Positions 43,122-50,816 of a stretch of DNA of 64,000 nucleotides are shown one piece after another. The notes under the pieces are model-generated. The model saw only the letters and a list, made by a program, of their open reading frames with translations, was not told the origin of the DNA and made no database searches. Origin of the DNA: Kitasatospora mediocidica KCTC 9733 (lineage in GTDB: Bacteria > Actinomycetota > Actinomycetes > Streptomycetales > Streptomycetaceae); NCBI RefSeq assembly GCF_000744225.1, contig NZ_JQLN01000005.1, positions 930,001 to 994,000 of the forward strand, read 5' to 3'. Every line of letters starts with the position of its first letter. Positions within the stretch are counted from its first letter, which is position 1. A program made the position numbers and the translations under genes.

Positions 43122-43804
43122 CCGACCGCCTCGCAGCCTCCGACGACCAGCAGCCGAACGCCCGGCTGCTGGTCGTCGTCGCCGTTGCGGCCGAGGCCGA
43201 GGCGGTGCTGCGCGGCGCTCCGGCCGGCCGGGTGGAGGTGCTGACCGCCGGTGTCGGCCCGGCCGCGGCCGCCGCGGCCACCGCCGGCGCGCTGGCCGTC
43301 GGGCGCCACCCGCTGGTGCTGTCGGCCGGGATCGCCGGCGGCTTCGCCCCGACGGCGCCGGTCGGCGCCGTGGTGGTGGCCGACGCGATCGTCGCCGCCG
43401 ACCTCGGGGCGCAGACCCCGGACGGCTTCCTGGACGTCGCCGCGCTCGGCTTCGGCACCGTCCTGCACACCCCGCCGCCCGCCGCCGTCGCGCTGCTCGC
43501 GGCCGCCACCGGCGCGGTCACCGGCCCGGTCCTGACGGTCAGCACGGTCACCGGCAGCGCCGCCCGCGCCGACGAGCTGAGCGCCCGCCACCCGGGCGCG
43601 GCGGCGGAGGCGATGGAGGGCTTCGGGGTCGCCGAGGCCGCCGCCCGGTTCGGCGTTCCGGCCTGCGAGCTGCGCACCGTCTCCAACGCCGTCGGCCCGC
43701 GCGACCGCTCCGCCTGGCGGATCGGCGAGGCGCTCGGCGCGCTGGAGCGGGCCTTCGCCGCCCTGCCGTACGAGAAGCTGCTCCTGGAGGTGGACGGTGG
43801 CTGA
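43118..43804 (+). CDS. mqnB: futalosine hydrolase
   Basis: This 228-aa nucleosidase-family enzyme cleaves futalosine to dehypoxanthine futalosine in the alternative menaquinone pathway. It shows 'VVVAVAAEAEAV', 'TAGVGPAAAAAAT', 'LSAGIAGGFAP' and 'AEAMEGFGVAEAAARFGVPACELRTVSN' (catalytic-site Glu and ribose-binding Met-Glu). The GTG start overlaps the DUF2771 stop, and its 3' end overlaps mqnD by 8 bp, so the three are one coupled unit. Confidence 0.92.
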   Translation: MTDRLAASDDQQPNARLLVVVAVAAEAEAVLRGAPAGRVEVLTAGVGPAAAAAATAGALAVGRHPLVLSAGIAGGFAPTAPVGAVVVADAIVAADLGAQTPDGFLDVAALGFGTVLHTPPPAAVALLAAATGAVTGPVLTVSTVTGSAARADELSARHPGAAAEAMEGFGVAEAAARFGVPACELRTVSNAVGPRDRSAWRIGEALGALERAFAALPYEKLLLEVDGG

Positions 43805-44645
43805 GCCACTGCGGATCGCGTACTCCCCCTGCCCCAACGACACCTTCGTCTTCCACGCCTGGGCGCACGGCCTGGTGCCCGGCGCGGACGCGCCCGAGGT
43901 GCTCTTCGCCGACATCGACGTCACCAACGGCCTCGCCGAGCGCGGGGAGCTGGACGTCCTGAAGATCAGTTACGGCGCGCTGCCCTGGGTGCTGGACGAG
44001 TACACGCTGCTGCCCTGCGGCGGGGCGCTCGGACGCGGCTGCGGGCCGCTGGTGCTGACCCGGCCGGGTGCCTCCGGGGACCTGAGCGGCAAGACCGTCG
44101 CGGTGCCGAGCGAGCGCTCGACGGCGTACCTGCTGTTCCGGCTCTGGGCCGCCGACGCGGTGCCGGGCGGGCTCGGCGAGATCGTCGTGCTGCCGTTCCA
44201 CGAGATCATGCCCGCCGTCCGGGACGGCCGGGTGGACGCCGGCCTGGTGATCCACGAGGCCCGTTTCACCTACCAGCAGTACGGCCTGGAGAAGCTCGCC
44301 GACATGGGCGAGGCCTGGGAGCGGACGACCGGCCTGCCGATCCCGCTGGGCGCGATCGTCGCCCGCCGCTCGCTGGGCGCGGCCCGGCTGCGGGAGATCG
44401 CGGACACGATCCGCGACTCGGTGCGGGCCGCCTGGGAGGACCCGCAGGCCTCCCGCGACTACGTGCTGGCGCACTCCCAGGAGATGGACCCGGCCGTCGC
44501 CGACCAGCACATCGGGCTCTACGTCAACGAATTCACCGCCGACCTGGGCGAGGCCGGCTACGCCGCCGTGCGCGGGCTGCTGACCAGGGCGGCGGCCGAG
44601 GGCCTGGTCCCGCCGGTCGGACCGGACGCGCTGGCCTTCCCCTGA
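43797..44645 (+). CDS. mqnD: 1,4-dihydroxy-6-naphthoate synthase
   Basis: This 282-aa periplasmic-binding-protein-fold enzyme converts cyclic dehypoxanthine futalosine to 1,4-dihydroxy-6-naphthoate, the menaquinone precursor. Motifs: 'YSPCPNDTFVFHAWAHG', 'DVLKISYGALPWV', 'GCGPLVL', 'VPSERSTAYLLFRLW', 'AGLVIHEARFTYQQYGL', and His near 'LAHSQEMD'. mqnA and mqnC are not in the window. Confidence 0.95.
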   Translation: MAEPLRIAYSPCPNDTFVFHAWAHGLVPGADAPEVLFADIDVTNGLAERGELDVLKISYGALPWVLDEYTLLPCGGALGRGCGPLVLTRPGASGDLSGKTVAVPSERSTAYLLFRLWAADAVPGGLGEIVVLPFHEIMPAVRDGRVDAGLVIHEARFTYQQYGLEKLADMGEAWERTTGLPIPLGAIVARRSLGAARLREIADTIRDSVRAAWEDPQASRDYVLAHSQEMDPAVADQHIGLYVNEFTADLGEAGYAAVRGLLTRAAAEGLVPPVGPDALAFP

Positions 44646-44662
44646 GCGCCCGGCTCGGGGGA

Positions 44663-44705
44663 AGGCCGGTTCGACGTCTGGGACCGACCGGCCTCAGACG
44701 TCGAA
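44663..44705. terminator. Bidirectional terminator with two alternative stems
   Basis: TTCGACGTCTG (44670-44680) pairs perfectly with CAGACGTCGAA (44695-44705), which contains the last codons and stop of the cold-shock gene. A second stem AGGCCGGT (44663-44670)/ACCGGCCT (44687-44694) would interlock with the first, so the two arrangements compete or form a pseudoknot-like fold. Confidence 0.6.
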
Positions 44706-45077
44706 CTGGTCCGCCACCGCGCGCAACAGGGCGGCGAGCTGCGGGCCGGCCGGCTTGGTGGGGTAGCGGCCGTGCTGGAGCCCGGGCAGGATGCCGTCCA
44801 GCGTGGTGATCAGATCCTGCACGATGGGTGCCATGTCGTCGGCGCTGCGGCGCTGTGCGGCGGCCACCGAGGGCAGCGCGTCCAGCAGGGTCACCGACAT
44901 CGCCTGTTCGCCGCGATGCCCGGCGACCACCCCGAACTCCACCCGCTGACCCGGCTTGAGCACGCTCACCCCGGCGGGGAGCGCCTTGCTGTGGACGAAG
45001 ACGTCATCGCCGTCGTCGCGCGACAGGAAGCCGAAGCCCTTCGTCTCGTTGAACCACTTGACCTGGCCGGTGGGCAT
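44694..45077 (-). CDS. cold-shock domain protein with C-terminal extension
   Basis: This 127-aa protein has a cold-shock domain with RNP motifs 'KGFGFL' and 'DVFVHSKAL' in the first 65 residues, followed by a C-terminal helical extension ('SADDMAPIVQDLITTLDGILPGL', 'PQLAALLRAVADQFDV'). It binds single-stranded RNA/DNA by family. ATG at 45077 follows AAGGAA. This longer type is distinct from the 68-aa protein at 62260. Confidence 0.92.
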   Translation of the reverse strand: MPTGQVKWFNETKGFGFLSRDDGDDVFVHSKALPAGVSVLKPGQRVEFGVVAGHRGEQAMSVTLLDALPSVAAAQRRSADDMAPIVQDLITTLDGILPGLQHGRYPTKPAGPQLAALLRAVADQFDV

Positions 45078-45478
45078 CTGGACATTCCTTGGGGTGGAGG
45101 TGGGCGCCCCGGCAGCTGAGCCGGGGAACCGAACGGAGTGGTGGGAACCGGTGCCGGCTCGGCGCGTCCGCAGTCGTGGGCAGTGGACATGGAGCAGGCG
45201 GACGGCTGGACAACGGGCCGTCATTCGCGGTTTTTCACCGGCAGACTAACGACCGCTCAGGGTTTCACTCGCGTACGGCCGGGGCACGATGCCCGGCTCT
45301 GGCGCGGGCGGGCGGCCAGGGTACAGCGGGACCGGGTCGCGACGCGGCACTCTCCACTGGCTCACACCCCCTGGCAGGAAGCGGGGCCGTCGGTGACCCC
45401 GTGCGAGACCTTGCATACCCCTGTCGGCCTGCGGTCAAAACTCCCTGTCCGCAAGGAACCGCAGGCAGTGACGACCCG
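45078..45478 (-). promoter_or_regulatory. Upstream region of the cold-shock gene
   Basis: These 401 bp lie between the esterase 3' end and the cold-shock gene. No gene is supported. On the minus strand TTGACC (45433-45438) and TATGCA (45412-45417) stand 15 bp apart, a weak promoter candidate with a short spacer. If used, it would give a leader of about 330 nt. Confidence 0.3.
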
Positions 45479-46543
45479 TCAGGCCGCCGAGGTTCCCGAC
45501 GGCGGCAGGGCCGCGACGTCCGGGCCGGTCAGGCGGGCGCTGAGCCAGGTCAGCGAGGCGGGGAGCATCCGGGACCAGAGCCCGGCGCCCGGGCCGGCAC
45601 CGTCCGGCGTGATCGAGGACACGCCGGCCGGCGGCCGCACCGCGTCGACGAACTGCCGGGTCGCCCGGGCGTCGTCGCCGTCGCCCTCGCGGCCGCCGCC
45701 GACCAGCAGCGACACCGCGGGCTGCGGACGGTGGGCCAGCCGCCAGAGCAGGTCGGCCTCCTGGCGGCGCTGCGCGCTGCCGTCGAACAGGTCGCCGGTG
45801 GCCGGGTCCTCGGCGGCCTTGTAGTAGCCGGCGAGCGAGACGGCGGTGCGGTAGACGCCCGGGTGCTTCAGAGCGAGCTTGAGCGCGCAGTAGCCGCCGG
45901 TGGAGTCGCCCGCCACCGCCCAGGCCCTCGGGTCGGCCGAGACCCGGTAGGTGGCCCGCACGGCGTTCGGGACGTCCTGGGTGAAGTAGGTCTCGGACCG
46001 CGGGCCGTCCGGGACGTCCTCGCACTCGGTGTCGCGGGCCGGTGCCGGGGACGGGCGCATCAGCACCATCACGGTCGGCTTCATCCGGCCCTGCTCGATC
46101 AGCTGGAGTTCGGCGGCGGGGTAGTCGAGCCGGGTGACCGGGCTGCGGGCCGGGTCGGGAAAGGCGGTGATCGCCAGCACCGCCGGGAACCTGCGGTCCG
46201 CGTAGGCGCTCTGGAAGTACTGCGGCGGCAGGTAGACGTAGCCCTCGGTGCTCAGCCCGGTCCCGGCGCCGGGGATGCGCACCCGCTCCAGCCTGCCGAC
46301 CACGGCCGGGTCACGGCCCTCCGCCCGGCCGCCGCGCACGTTCTCGCCGCCGATCGCCTGCACGCCCGGCGGCCGGACGCCTTCGGAGAAGGTGTCCCGG
46401 ACGATGACCGGGCCGTCGGCGGCGGTGCCGAGACCGTCGTCCCAGCCGCCCCAGCTGTCACAGAGGGCGAAGCAGGCGTTGGCGGCCAGCAGCAGCATGA
46501 CCAGTGCGGACAGCGCCGGCACCTTGCGCGCGGTGAGACCCAT
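45479..46543 (-). CDS. secreted alpha/beta-hydrolase-fold esterase
   Basis: This 354-aa protein belongs to the esterase D/mycolyltransferase-like family. An N-terminal hydrophobic segment ('VPALSALVMLLLAANACFAL') is a signal peptide or anchor. 'GYVYLPPQYFQSAYADRRFPAVLAI' and the nucleophile motif 'AVAGDSTGGYCALKLALKHPGVYRTAVSLAGYY' (GDSTGG) mark the family. Probably cell-surface; substrate unknown. Confidence 0.82.
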   Translation of the reverse strand: MGLTARKVPALSALVMLLLAANACFALCDSWGGWDDGLGTAADGPVIVRDTFSEGVRPPGVQAIGGENVRGGRAEGRDPAVVGRLERVRIPGAGTGLSTEGYVYLPPQYFQSAYADRRFPAVLAITAFPDPARSPVTRLDYPAAELQLIEQGRMKPTVMVLMRPSPAPARDTECEDVPDGPRSETYFTQDVPNAVRATYRVSADPRAWAVAGDSTGGYCALKLALKHPGVYRTAVSLAGYYKAAEDPATGDLFDGSAQRRQEADLLWRLAHRPQPAVSLLVGGGREGDGDDARATRQFVDAVRPPAGVSSITPDGAGPGAGLWSRMLPASLTWLSARLTGPDVAALPPSGTSAA

Positions 46544-46731
46544 CCGTCCGTCGGCTCCCGTCCCCTCGGGCGGGCGGCACCCCGTCCGCCCGCACTCTCC
46601 AAGGGTCCCCGAACAAATGAGCGGGACAGCGGGCCCTCAGGGGGAATCCGTCCCCGCCGATCGGCGGGGACGGCGGCCGTCTTCTGCGAGACTGGGACGT
46701 CCGCTCAAACCGAATCGTCAGGAGTTGTGTG

Positions 46732-46965
46732 GTGTCCGTGGTGAACAGCGACTCGGGCGACGGCCTGATCCGGACCGGGGCCGTCGTCTTCTGCGTGGGC
46801 GCGCTGGCCACGATCGTGACCTTCGTGCCGCTCTTCCTGCACCTCACCCCGCTGCCCACCCCGGCGTACTGGGCGAGCATGCTGATGCCGCTCGGATTCC
46901 TGCTCGCGCTGGTCGGCCTGTTCCGCTCGGCCCGGGCCCAGCGCCGGCGCGCCGACGCCGCGTAG
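46732..46965 (+). CDS. 77-aa two-TM membrane protein
   Basis: The sequence 'LIRTGAVVFCVGALATIVTFVPLFL' and 'YWASMLMPLGFLLALVGLFRSARAQRRRADAA' gives two TM helices and a basic tail. GTG at 46732, 7 bp after GGAG, is favoured over GTG at 46729. Conserved-looking but of unknown function. Confidence 0.7.
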   Translation: MSVVNSDSGDGLIRTGAVVFCVGALATIVTFVPLFLHLTPLPTPAYWASMLMPLGFLLALVGLFRSARAQRRRADAA

Positions 46966-46996
46966 CCGTCCCGCCGCTCAGGCCCCAGGCCTCGGC

Positions 46997-47635
46997 TCAG
47001 GCCGCCAGGTGGCCGGCCAGCCAGCCGGGGAAGCCGGTCAGGTCCGCCAGCGCCACGTCGGCGCCGGCCGCGGTGAGCGCCTCGGCCGAGTACGGACCGG
47101 TGGCCACCCCGACCGCCACCGCACCGGCCGCGCGAGCGCCGACGATGTCGCCCAGGTGGTCGCCCACGTAGACGCTCGCGCCCAGCTCGCGCAGGGCCGT
47201 GCCCTTGCCCTCCGCCCAGAGGTCGCCGACCAGGGCGTCGGAGACGATGCCCGCGTGCTCCAGGTGCAGGCGCGCGTTCGGCTCGTACTTGCCGGTGATC
47301 ACCACCACCCGGCCGCCCTGGGAACGGACCGCCGCGACGGCCTCCAGCGCGCCCGGCAGCGGGACGGTCGGGGCGAAGGCGTGGTCGCGGTAGAGCGCCC
47401 GGTAGCGGGTGAGCATCTCCGGTATGTGCTCCGCGGGGAACCAGTTGGCCAGCTCGTCGGCGAGCGGCGGACCGAGCCGGGTGACCACCAGGTCCGCGTC
47501 GATCGGGACGCCGGTCTCGGCGACCAGCGCTTCGTAGGTCGCCTTGATGCCCGGGCGGGTGTCCAGCAGGGTCATGTCGAGGTCGAACCCGACGGTGAGC
47601 GGGGCCGGAGCGTCATAAGCAGCGGTGGAAGGCAT
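46997..47635 (-). CDS. HAD-family phosphatase
   Basis: This 212-aa haloacid-dehalogenase hydrolase has motif I 'FDLDMTLLDT', motif II 'VITGK', a Lys in 'AEGKG' and motif IV 'YVGDHLGDIVGARAAG'. The helical cap between motifs I and II fits phosphoglycolate phosphatase-like subfamily I. Substrate unknown. It is divergent from the siderophore-binding lipoprotein gene. Confidence 0.88.
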   Translation of the reverse strand: MPSTAAYDAPAPLTVGFDLDMTLLDTRPGIKATYEALVAETGVPIDADLVVTRLGPPLADELANWFPAEHIPEMLTRYRALYRDHAFAPTVPLPGALEAVAAVRSQGGRVVVITGKYEPNARLHLEHAGIVSDALVGDLWAEGKGTALRELGASVYVGDHLGDIVGARAAGAVAVGVATGPYSAEALTAAGADVALADLTGFPGWLAGHLAA

Positions 47636-47705
47636 ACGGCCAGCCTAGCCAGGCCACGGGGGGTGTCTGCTGGATGATGGGCGCACCGACCGCCAGGGAG
47701 CGCCG

Positions 47706-48659
47706 ATGCCTCGTCAACTGCCGCGCCGGGCCGTGCTGGGTGCGGCGGCTGCCGTCACGCTGGGCGCCTGCACGCCGGGGGGCGACACCGCCGAGGTGGG
47801 GCCGGTGGCCCAGCCGAGCAGCACGGTCGGCAGCGCGCTCGGGCCGGTGGCGGTGGCGGCCGCGCCGCTGCGGGTGGTGACGCTGGACACCGCCGAGCTG
47901 GACTCCGTGATGACCCTGGGGATCACGCCGGTCGGCGCCTCCCCGGCGGCGGCCGACCAGTGCCTGCCCGGGTACTGGCCGGGCTCCCGGCTGGCCGAGG
48001 TGGCCGGCACCGGGACGGTCGGCGATCCGGACTACGCGCGGATCGCGGCGTTGCGCCCGGAGCTGATCCTGAGCAGCCGGCTGCGCGACGACACCCACGC
48101 CGAGGCGCTGCGGCGGATCGCCCCGACGGTGCTCAGCCAGAGCACCGGCTACCCCTGGAAGGCCAACTTCCAGCTGCACGCCCAGGCACTGGGCCGGCTT
48201 CCGGAGGCCGCCGCGATCACCACCGCCTACCACGGCCAGCTCGCCCAGGTGTCGCGCGCGCTCGGCGGGCCGGGCAGCACCTCGACCCGGCGGATCAGCC
48301 TGGTGCGGTTCGTCCAGGGCGGGCGGATCCGGCTCTACGGCAAGCAGAACTTCCCCGGCTCGCTGCTCACCGACCTCCAGCTAGGCCGGCCCGCCGCACA
48401 GAACGTCGACCAGTTCGACGTCGAGATCACCCTCGACCAACTCGCCGGCGCGGACGGCGACATCCTGCTCTACGCCACCTACGGCGACCCGGTGGCGGCC
48501 GGGACCACCGCCGCGCTGGCCTCCCCGGGCTGGCAGGCGCTCGGTGCGGTCCGGGCGCACCGGGCCTTCGCGGTGGACGACCAGCTCTGGTTCGAGGGCA
48601 TCGGGTACACCGGCGCCGAGCTGGTGCTGGCCCAACTCCAGTGCCTGCTCGGCGCCTGA
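47706..48659 (+). CDS. iron-siderophore ABC transporter substrate-binding lipoprotein
   Basis: This 317-aa lipoprotein starts 'MPRQLPRRAVLGAAAAVTLGAC', a twin-Arg-like signal with lipobox Cys22. The mature part has the class III binding-protein layout with 'RVVTLDTAELDSVMTLGITPVG', 'RIAALRPELILSSRLRDD' and 'LAGADGDILLYATYGDP'. No permease or ATPase genes are adjacent, so it must work with partners elsewhere. No convincing iron box was seen upstream. Confidence 0.88.
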   Translation: MPRQLPRRAVLGAAAAVTLGACTPGGDTAEVGPVAQPSSTVGSALGPVAVAAAPLRVVTLDTAELDSVMTLGITPVGASPAAADQCLPGYWPGSRLAEVAGTGTVGDPDYARIAALRPELILSSRLRDDTHAEALRRIAPTVLSQSTGYPWKANFQLHAQALGRLPEAAAITTAYHGQLAQVSRALGGPGSTSTRRISLVRFVQGGRIRLYGKQNFPGSLLTDLQLGRPAAQNVDQFDVEITLDQLAGADGDILLYATYGDPVAAGTTAALASPGWQALGAVRAHRAFAVDDQLWFEGIGYTGAELVLAQLQCLLGA

Positions 48660-48698
48660 GCGCCGGAACAGCGCCAAGGCCCGACCCGACCGACATCT

Positions 48699-48714
48699 TG
48701 TGACGTGCGCCACA
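48699..48714. promoter_or_regulatory. Candidate Crp site
   Basis: TGTGACGTGCGCCACA fits the GTG-N6-GNCAC motif described for Streptomyces Crp, and lies 19 bp before the methyltransferase ATG. The match is short, so chance is possible. Confidence 0.35.
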
Positions 48715-48733
48715 GCGGGCCCACCATGGCGAC

Positions 48734-49618
48734 ATGACGAACACTCAGATCCGAGGTGAGTCAGCATCCGACGCGCAGTCCGGGGCCCAGCGGCGCAAAG
48801 CCGCCCTGGCCCGCGCGTTCTCGCTCGCCGCCGACGAGTACGACGAGGCCAACGGCCCGTTCTTCAACCCGGTCGGCGTCCGACTCGCCCAACTGGCCGG
48901 GCTGCGGCCCGGGGACCGCGTCCTGGACGTCGGCTGCGGCCGCGGGGCGGTGCTCTTCGCCGCACTCGCCGAGGTCGGCCCCGAAGGCTACGTCGCCGGG
49001 GTGGACCTCGCGCCCGGGATGGTCCGGGCCACCGCCGCGCAGGCCGCCGGACGCGGGCTGCGCAACGTCAGCGTCCGGGTGGACGACGCCGAGTCGCTGG
49101 GGTTCCCGGACGGCTCGTTCGAGGCGGCGCTCTCCTCGTTCGCGCTGATCTTCACGCCCGACCCCGCGGCCGCGCTCGACTCGCTGCACCGGGTGCTGAT
49201 CCCGGGCGGGCGGCTCGGCTTCACCGCCTTCGGCGCCGACGAGCCGGGCTGGGACCGCCCGATGGCGGCGCTGAACGCCTTCCTGCCGCCCGAGGCGGCG
49301 CGCCGCAGGCAGAGCAGGGCGGCCAAGTTCAACCCGCTGGGCCGCACCCCCGAGGAGGTCGCCGAGCTGCTGCACCGCGCCCGCTTCACCGACCTGCGCA
49401 CGGTCGAGCACCCCGCCGCCACGCACTACCCGGACGCCGCCGCCTGGTGGCAGTCGCTGCGGGCCGGCGGCTGGCGCGGGTTGCTGGAGAGCATCCCGGC
49501 CGAGCGGCTGGACGAGGCCAGGGACGCCGCCCTGGCCGAGCTGGCCCCGCTCGCCCGCCCGGACGGCAGCCTGTGCCGGCGCACCGCGGTCCGGTACACC
49601 ACCGCGCTCAGCGGGTAG
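48734..49618 (+). CDS. class I SAM-dependent methyltransferase
   Basis: This 294-aa protein has motif I 'VLDVGCGRGAVL', 'VAGVDLAPGMV', 'DDAESLGFPDGSFEAALSSFALIF' and 'LIPGGRLGFTAFG', typical of UbiE/Methyltransf_11 enzymes. The acceptor is unknown. It starts 75 bp after the lipoprotein gene. Confidence 0.9.
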   Translation: MTNTQIRGESASDAQSGAQRRKAALARAFSLAADEYDEANGPFFNPVGVRLAQLAGLRPGDRVLDVGCGRGAVLFAALAEVGPEGYVAGVDLAPGMVRATAAQAAGRGLRNVSVRVDDAESLGFPDGSFEAALSSFALIFTPDPAAALDSLHRVLIPGGRLGFTAFGADEPGWDRPMAALNAFLPPEAARRRQSRAAKFNPLGRTPEEVAELLHRARFTDLRTVEHPAATHYPDAAAWWQSLRAGGWRGLLESIPAERLDEARDAALAELAPLARPDGSLCRRTAVRYTTALSG

Positions 49619-49635
49619 CGCCGAGGCGCCCAAGC

Positions 49636-49665
49636 GCGCGCCCGCGGCACTGGGCGCGGGCGCGC
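49636..49665. terminator. Terminator between convergent genes
   Basis: An 11-bp stem GCGCGCCCGCG/CGCGGGCGCGC (49636-49646 and 49655-49665) sits between the methyltransferase and the convergent membrane-protein gene and touches the stop codon of the latter. Confidence 0.6.
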
Positions 49666-50654
49666 TACGGCTTGGACCTGCGGCGCATCGCCACCAGCAG
49701 CAGGAAGGCCGCCGAGAGCACCGCCGCCAGCCGCAGCACCCCGGGGGCGGAGGCGAAGACGGCGTGCGACATCGCGTTGCCCTTGGCCAGCGGCGCGCCC
49801 CAGCGGCCGGTGGTCCGCCCCCAGAACCAGAGCGTGGAGACGGTCATCGTGATCAGCGGGATGCCGAGCACGGCGAACCGCTTGGTCAGCTCCCCCAACT
49901 GCTGCGAGAGGTAGCCGAGCACCCAGCCTGCCAGCATCACCAGGATCAGTCCGGTCACCGAGCCGCCGACCAGCACCACCGCGGAGAGCAGCAGCAGCGG
50001 TGAGGGACGGCGGCCGCTCAGGAACCGGCGGCTCGGCAGCGCCTGCGCGTCCACCACCTCCGCCGGTCCGCTCACCGGTGCGCTGCCCGGGCTGCGCTGG
50101 AGCGGGATCCAGCGCGACCTGGTGGCCGGCGGCTCGACCGCCGCGGGCTCCTCCTCCGGTTCGGCGCTCGGCGTGGTCTCGGTGTCGTCCGGCGGGAACG
50201 CGATCTGTACGGAGTCCCAGCCGGGGTAGTCGCCGGCCGTGACGTTCGGCAGCACCGGGCCGGGCGAGAGGGGCGCGATCAGCCAGGCCGGGGGCTGCTC
50301 GGGCATCGGCGGGAGCACCGGCGGCGCGGGCACCGAGCGCTTGCGGAAGATCGAACGCGACTGGGGCACCGGGACCTCCGGCACCGGCGGCCCCGCGACG
50401 GCCGGGCGCGGGGTGGGCTCCGGCTGGTTCGCGACGTAGACGCCGTCGCCGTCCGCCGCCCCGGCCGGGCCGGGGCCCGCTTCCGGGTCCGCGTCCGGGC
50501 CGCCGGAGGCCGCGGCGCCGATGACCCGCCAGGGACCGTCCACCCGCCACCACTCACCGCCCGACAGGCCACCCGTGTACCCGTCGTCGGCCTGCCCCTG
50601 CGCCCGGTCCTCCGGTCGCCCGCCCGGCCGTCCGTCCGACTGCCCACCCGCCAT
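49665..50654 (-). CDS. proline-rich N-terminus, C-terminal membrane protein
   Basis: This 329-aa protein has a long disordered N-terminus (about 210 residues rich in Pro, Gly, Glu; a 'GEWWRVDGPWRVIG' block near residue 35), then TM segments 'LLLLSAVVLVGGSVTGLILVMLAGWVLGYL', 'FAVLGIPLITMTVSTLWFWG' and 'VLRLAAVLSAAFLLLVAM' with a basic tail. ATG at 50654 was chosen. Actinobacterial hypothetical; function unknown. Confidence 0.75.
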   Translation of the reverse strand: MAGGQSDGRPGGRPEDRAQGQADDGYTGGLSGGEWWRVDGPWRVIGAAASGGPDADPEAGPGPAGAADGDGVYVANQPEPTPRPAVAGPPVPEVPVPQSRSIFRKRSVPAPPVLPPMPEQPPAWLIAPLSPGPVLPNVTAGDYPGWDSVQIAFPPDDTETTPSAEPEEEPAAVEPPATRSRWIPLQRSPGSAPVSGPAEVVDAQALPSRRFLSGRRPSPLLLLSAVVLVGGSVTGLILVMLAGWVLGYLSQQLGELTKRFAVLGIPLITMTVSTLWFWGRTTGRWGAPLAKGNAMSHAVFASAPGVLRLAAVLSAAFLLLVAMRRRSKP

Positions 50655-50816
50655 TGCCAGCCACCCTGTTCCGTGCTCCAGGCCCTGCCGCCCGCTGACG
50701 CTACCGACTGCCGCCCCTCGACGCGACCCTCCCGCCCTATGCCCGGGCCCGCGCCCGGGGAACCCGTACCCGGCCACGGCTCCCGGGCTTCACCTGGGCC
50801 GACTACTCTGGATCGG

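Noticed and set aside
47636..47705. Iron box upstream of the siderophore-binding lipoprotein
   Set aside because: AGCCTAGCCAGGC is only a weak resemblance to a DmdR/IdeR box and has no clear dyad.
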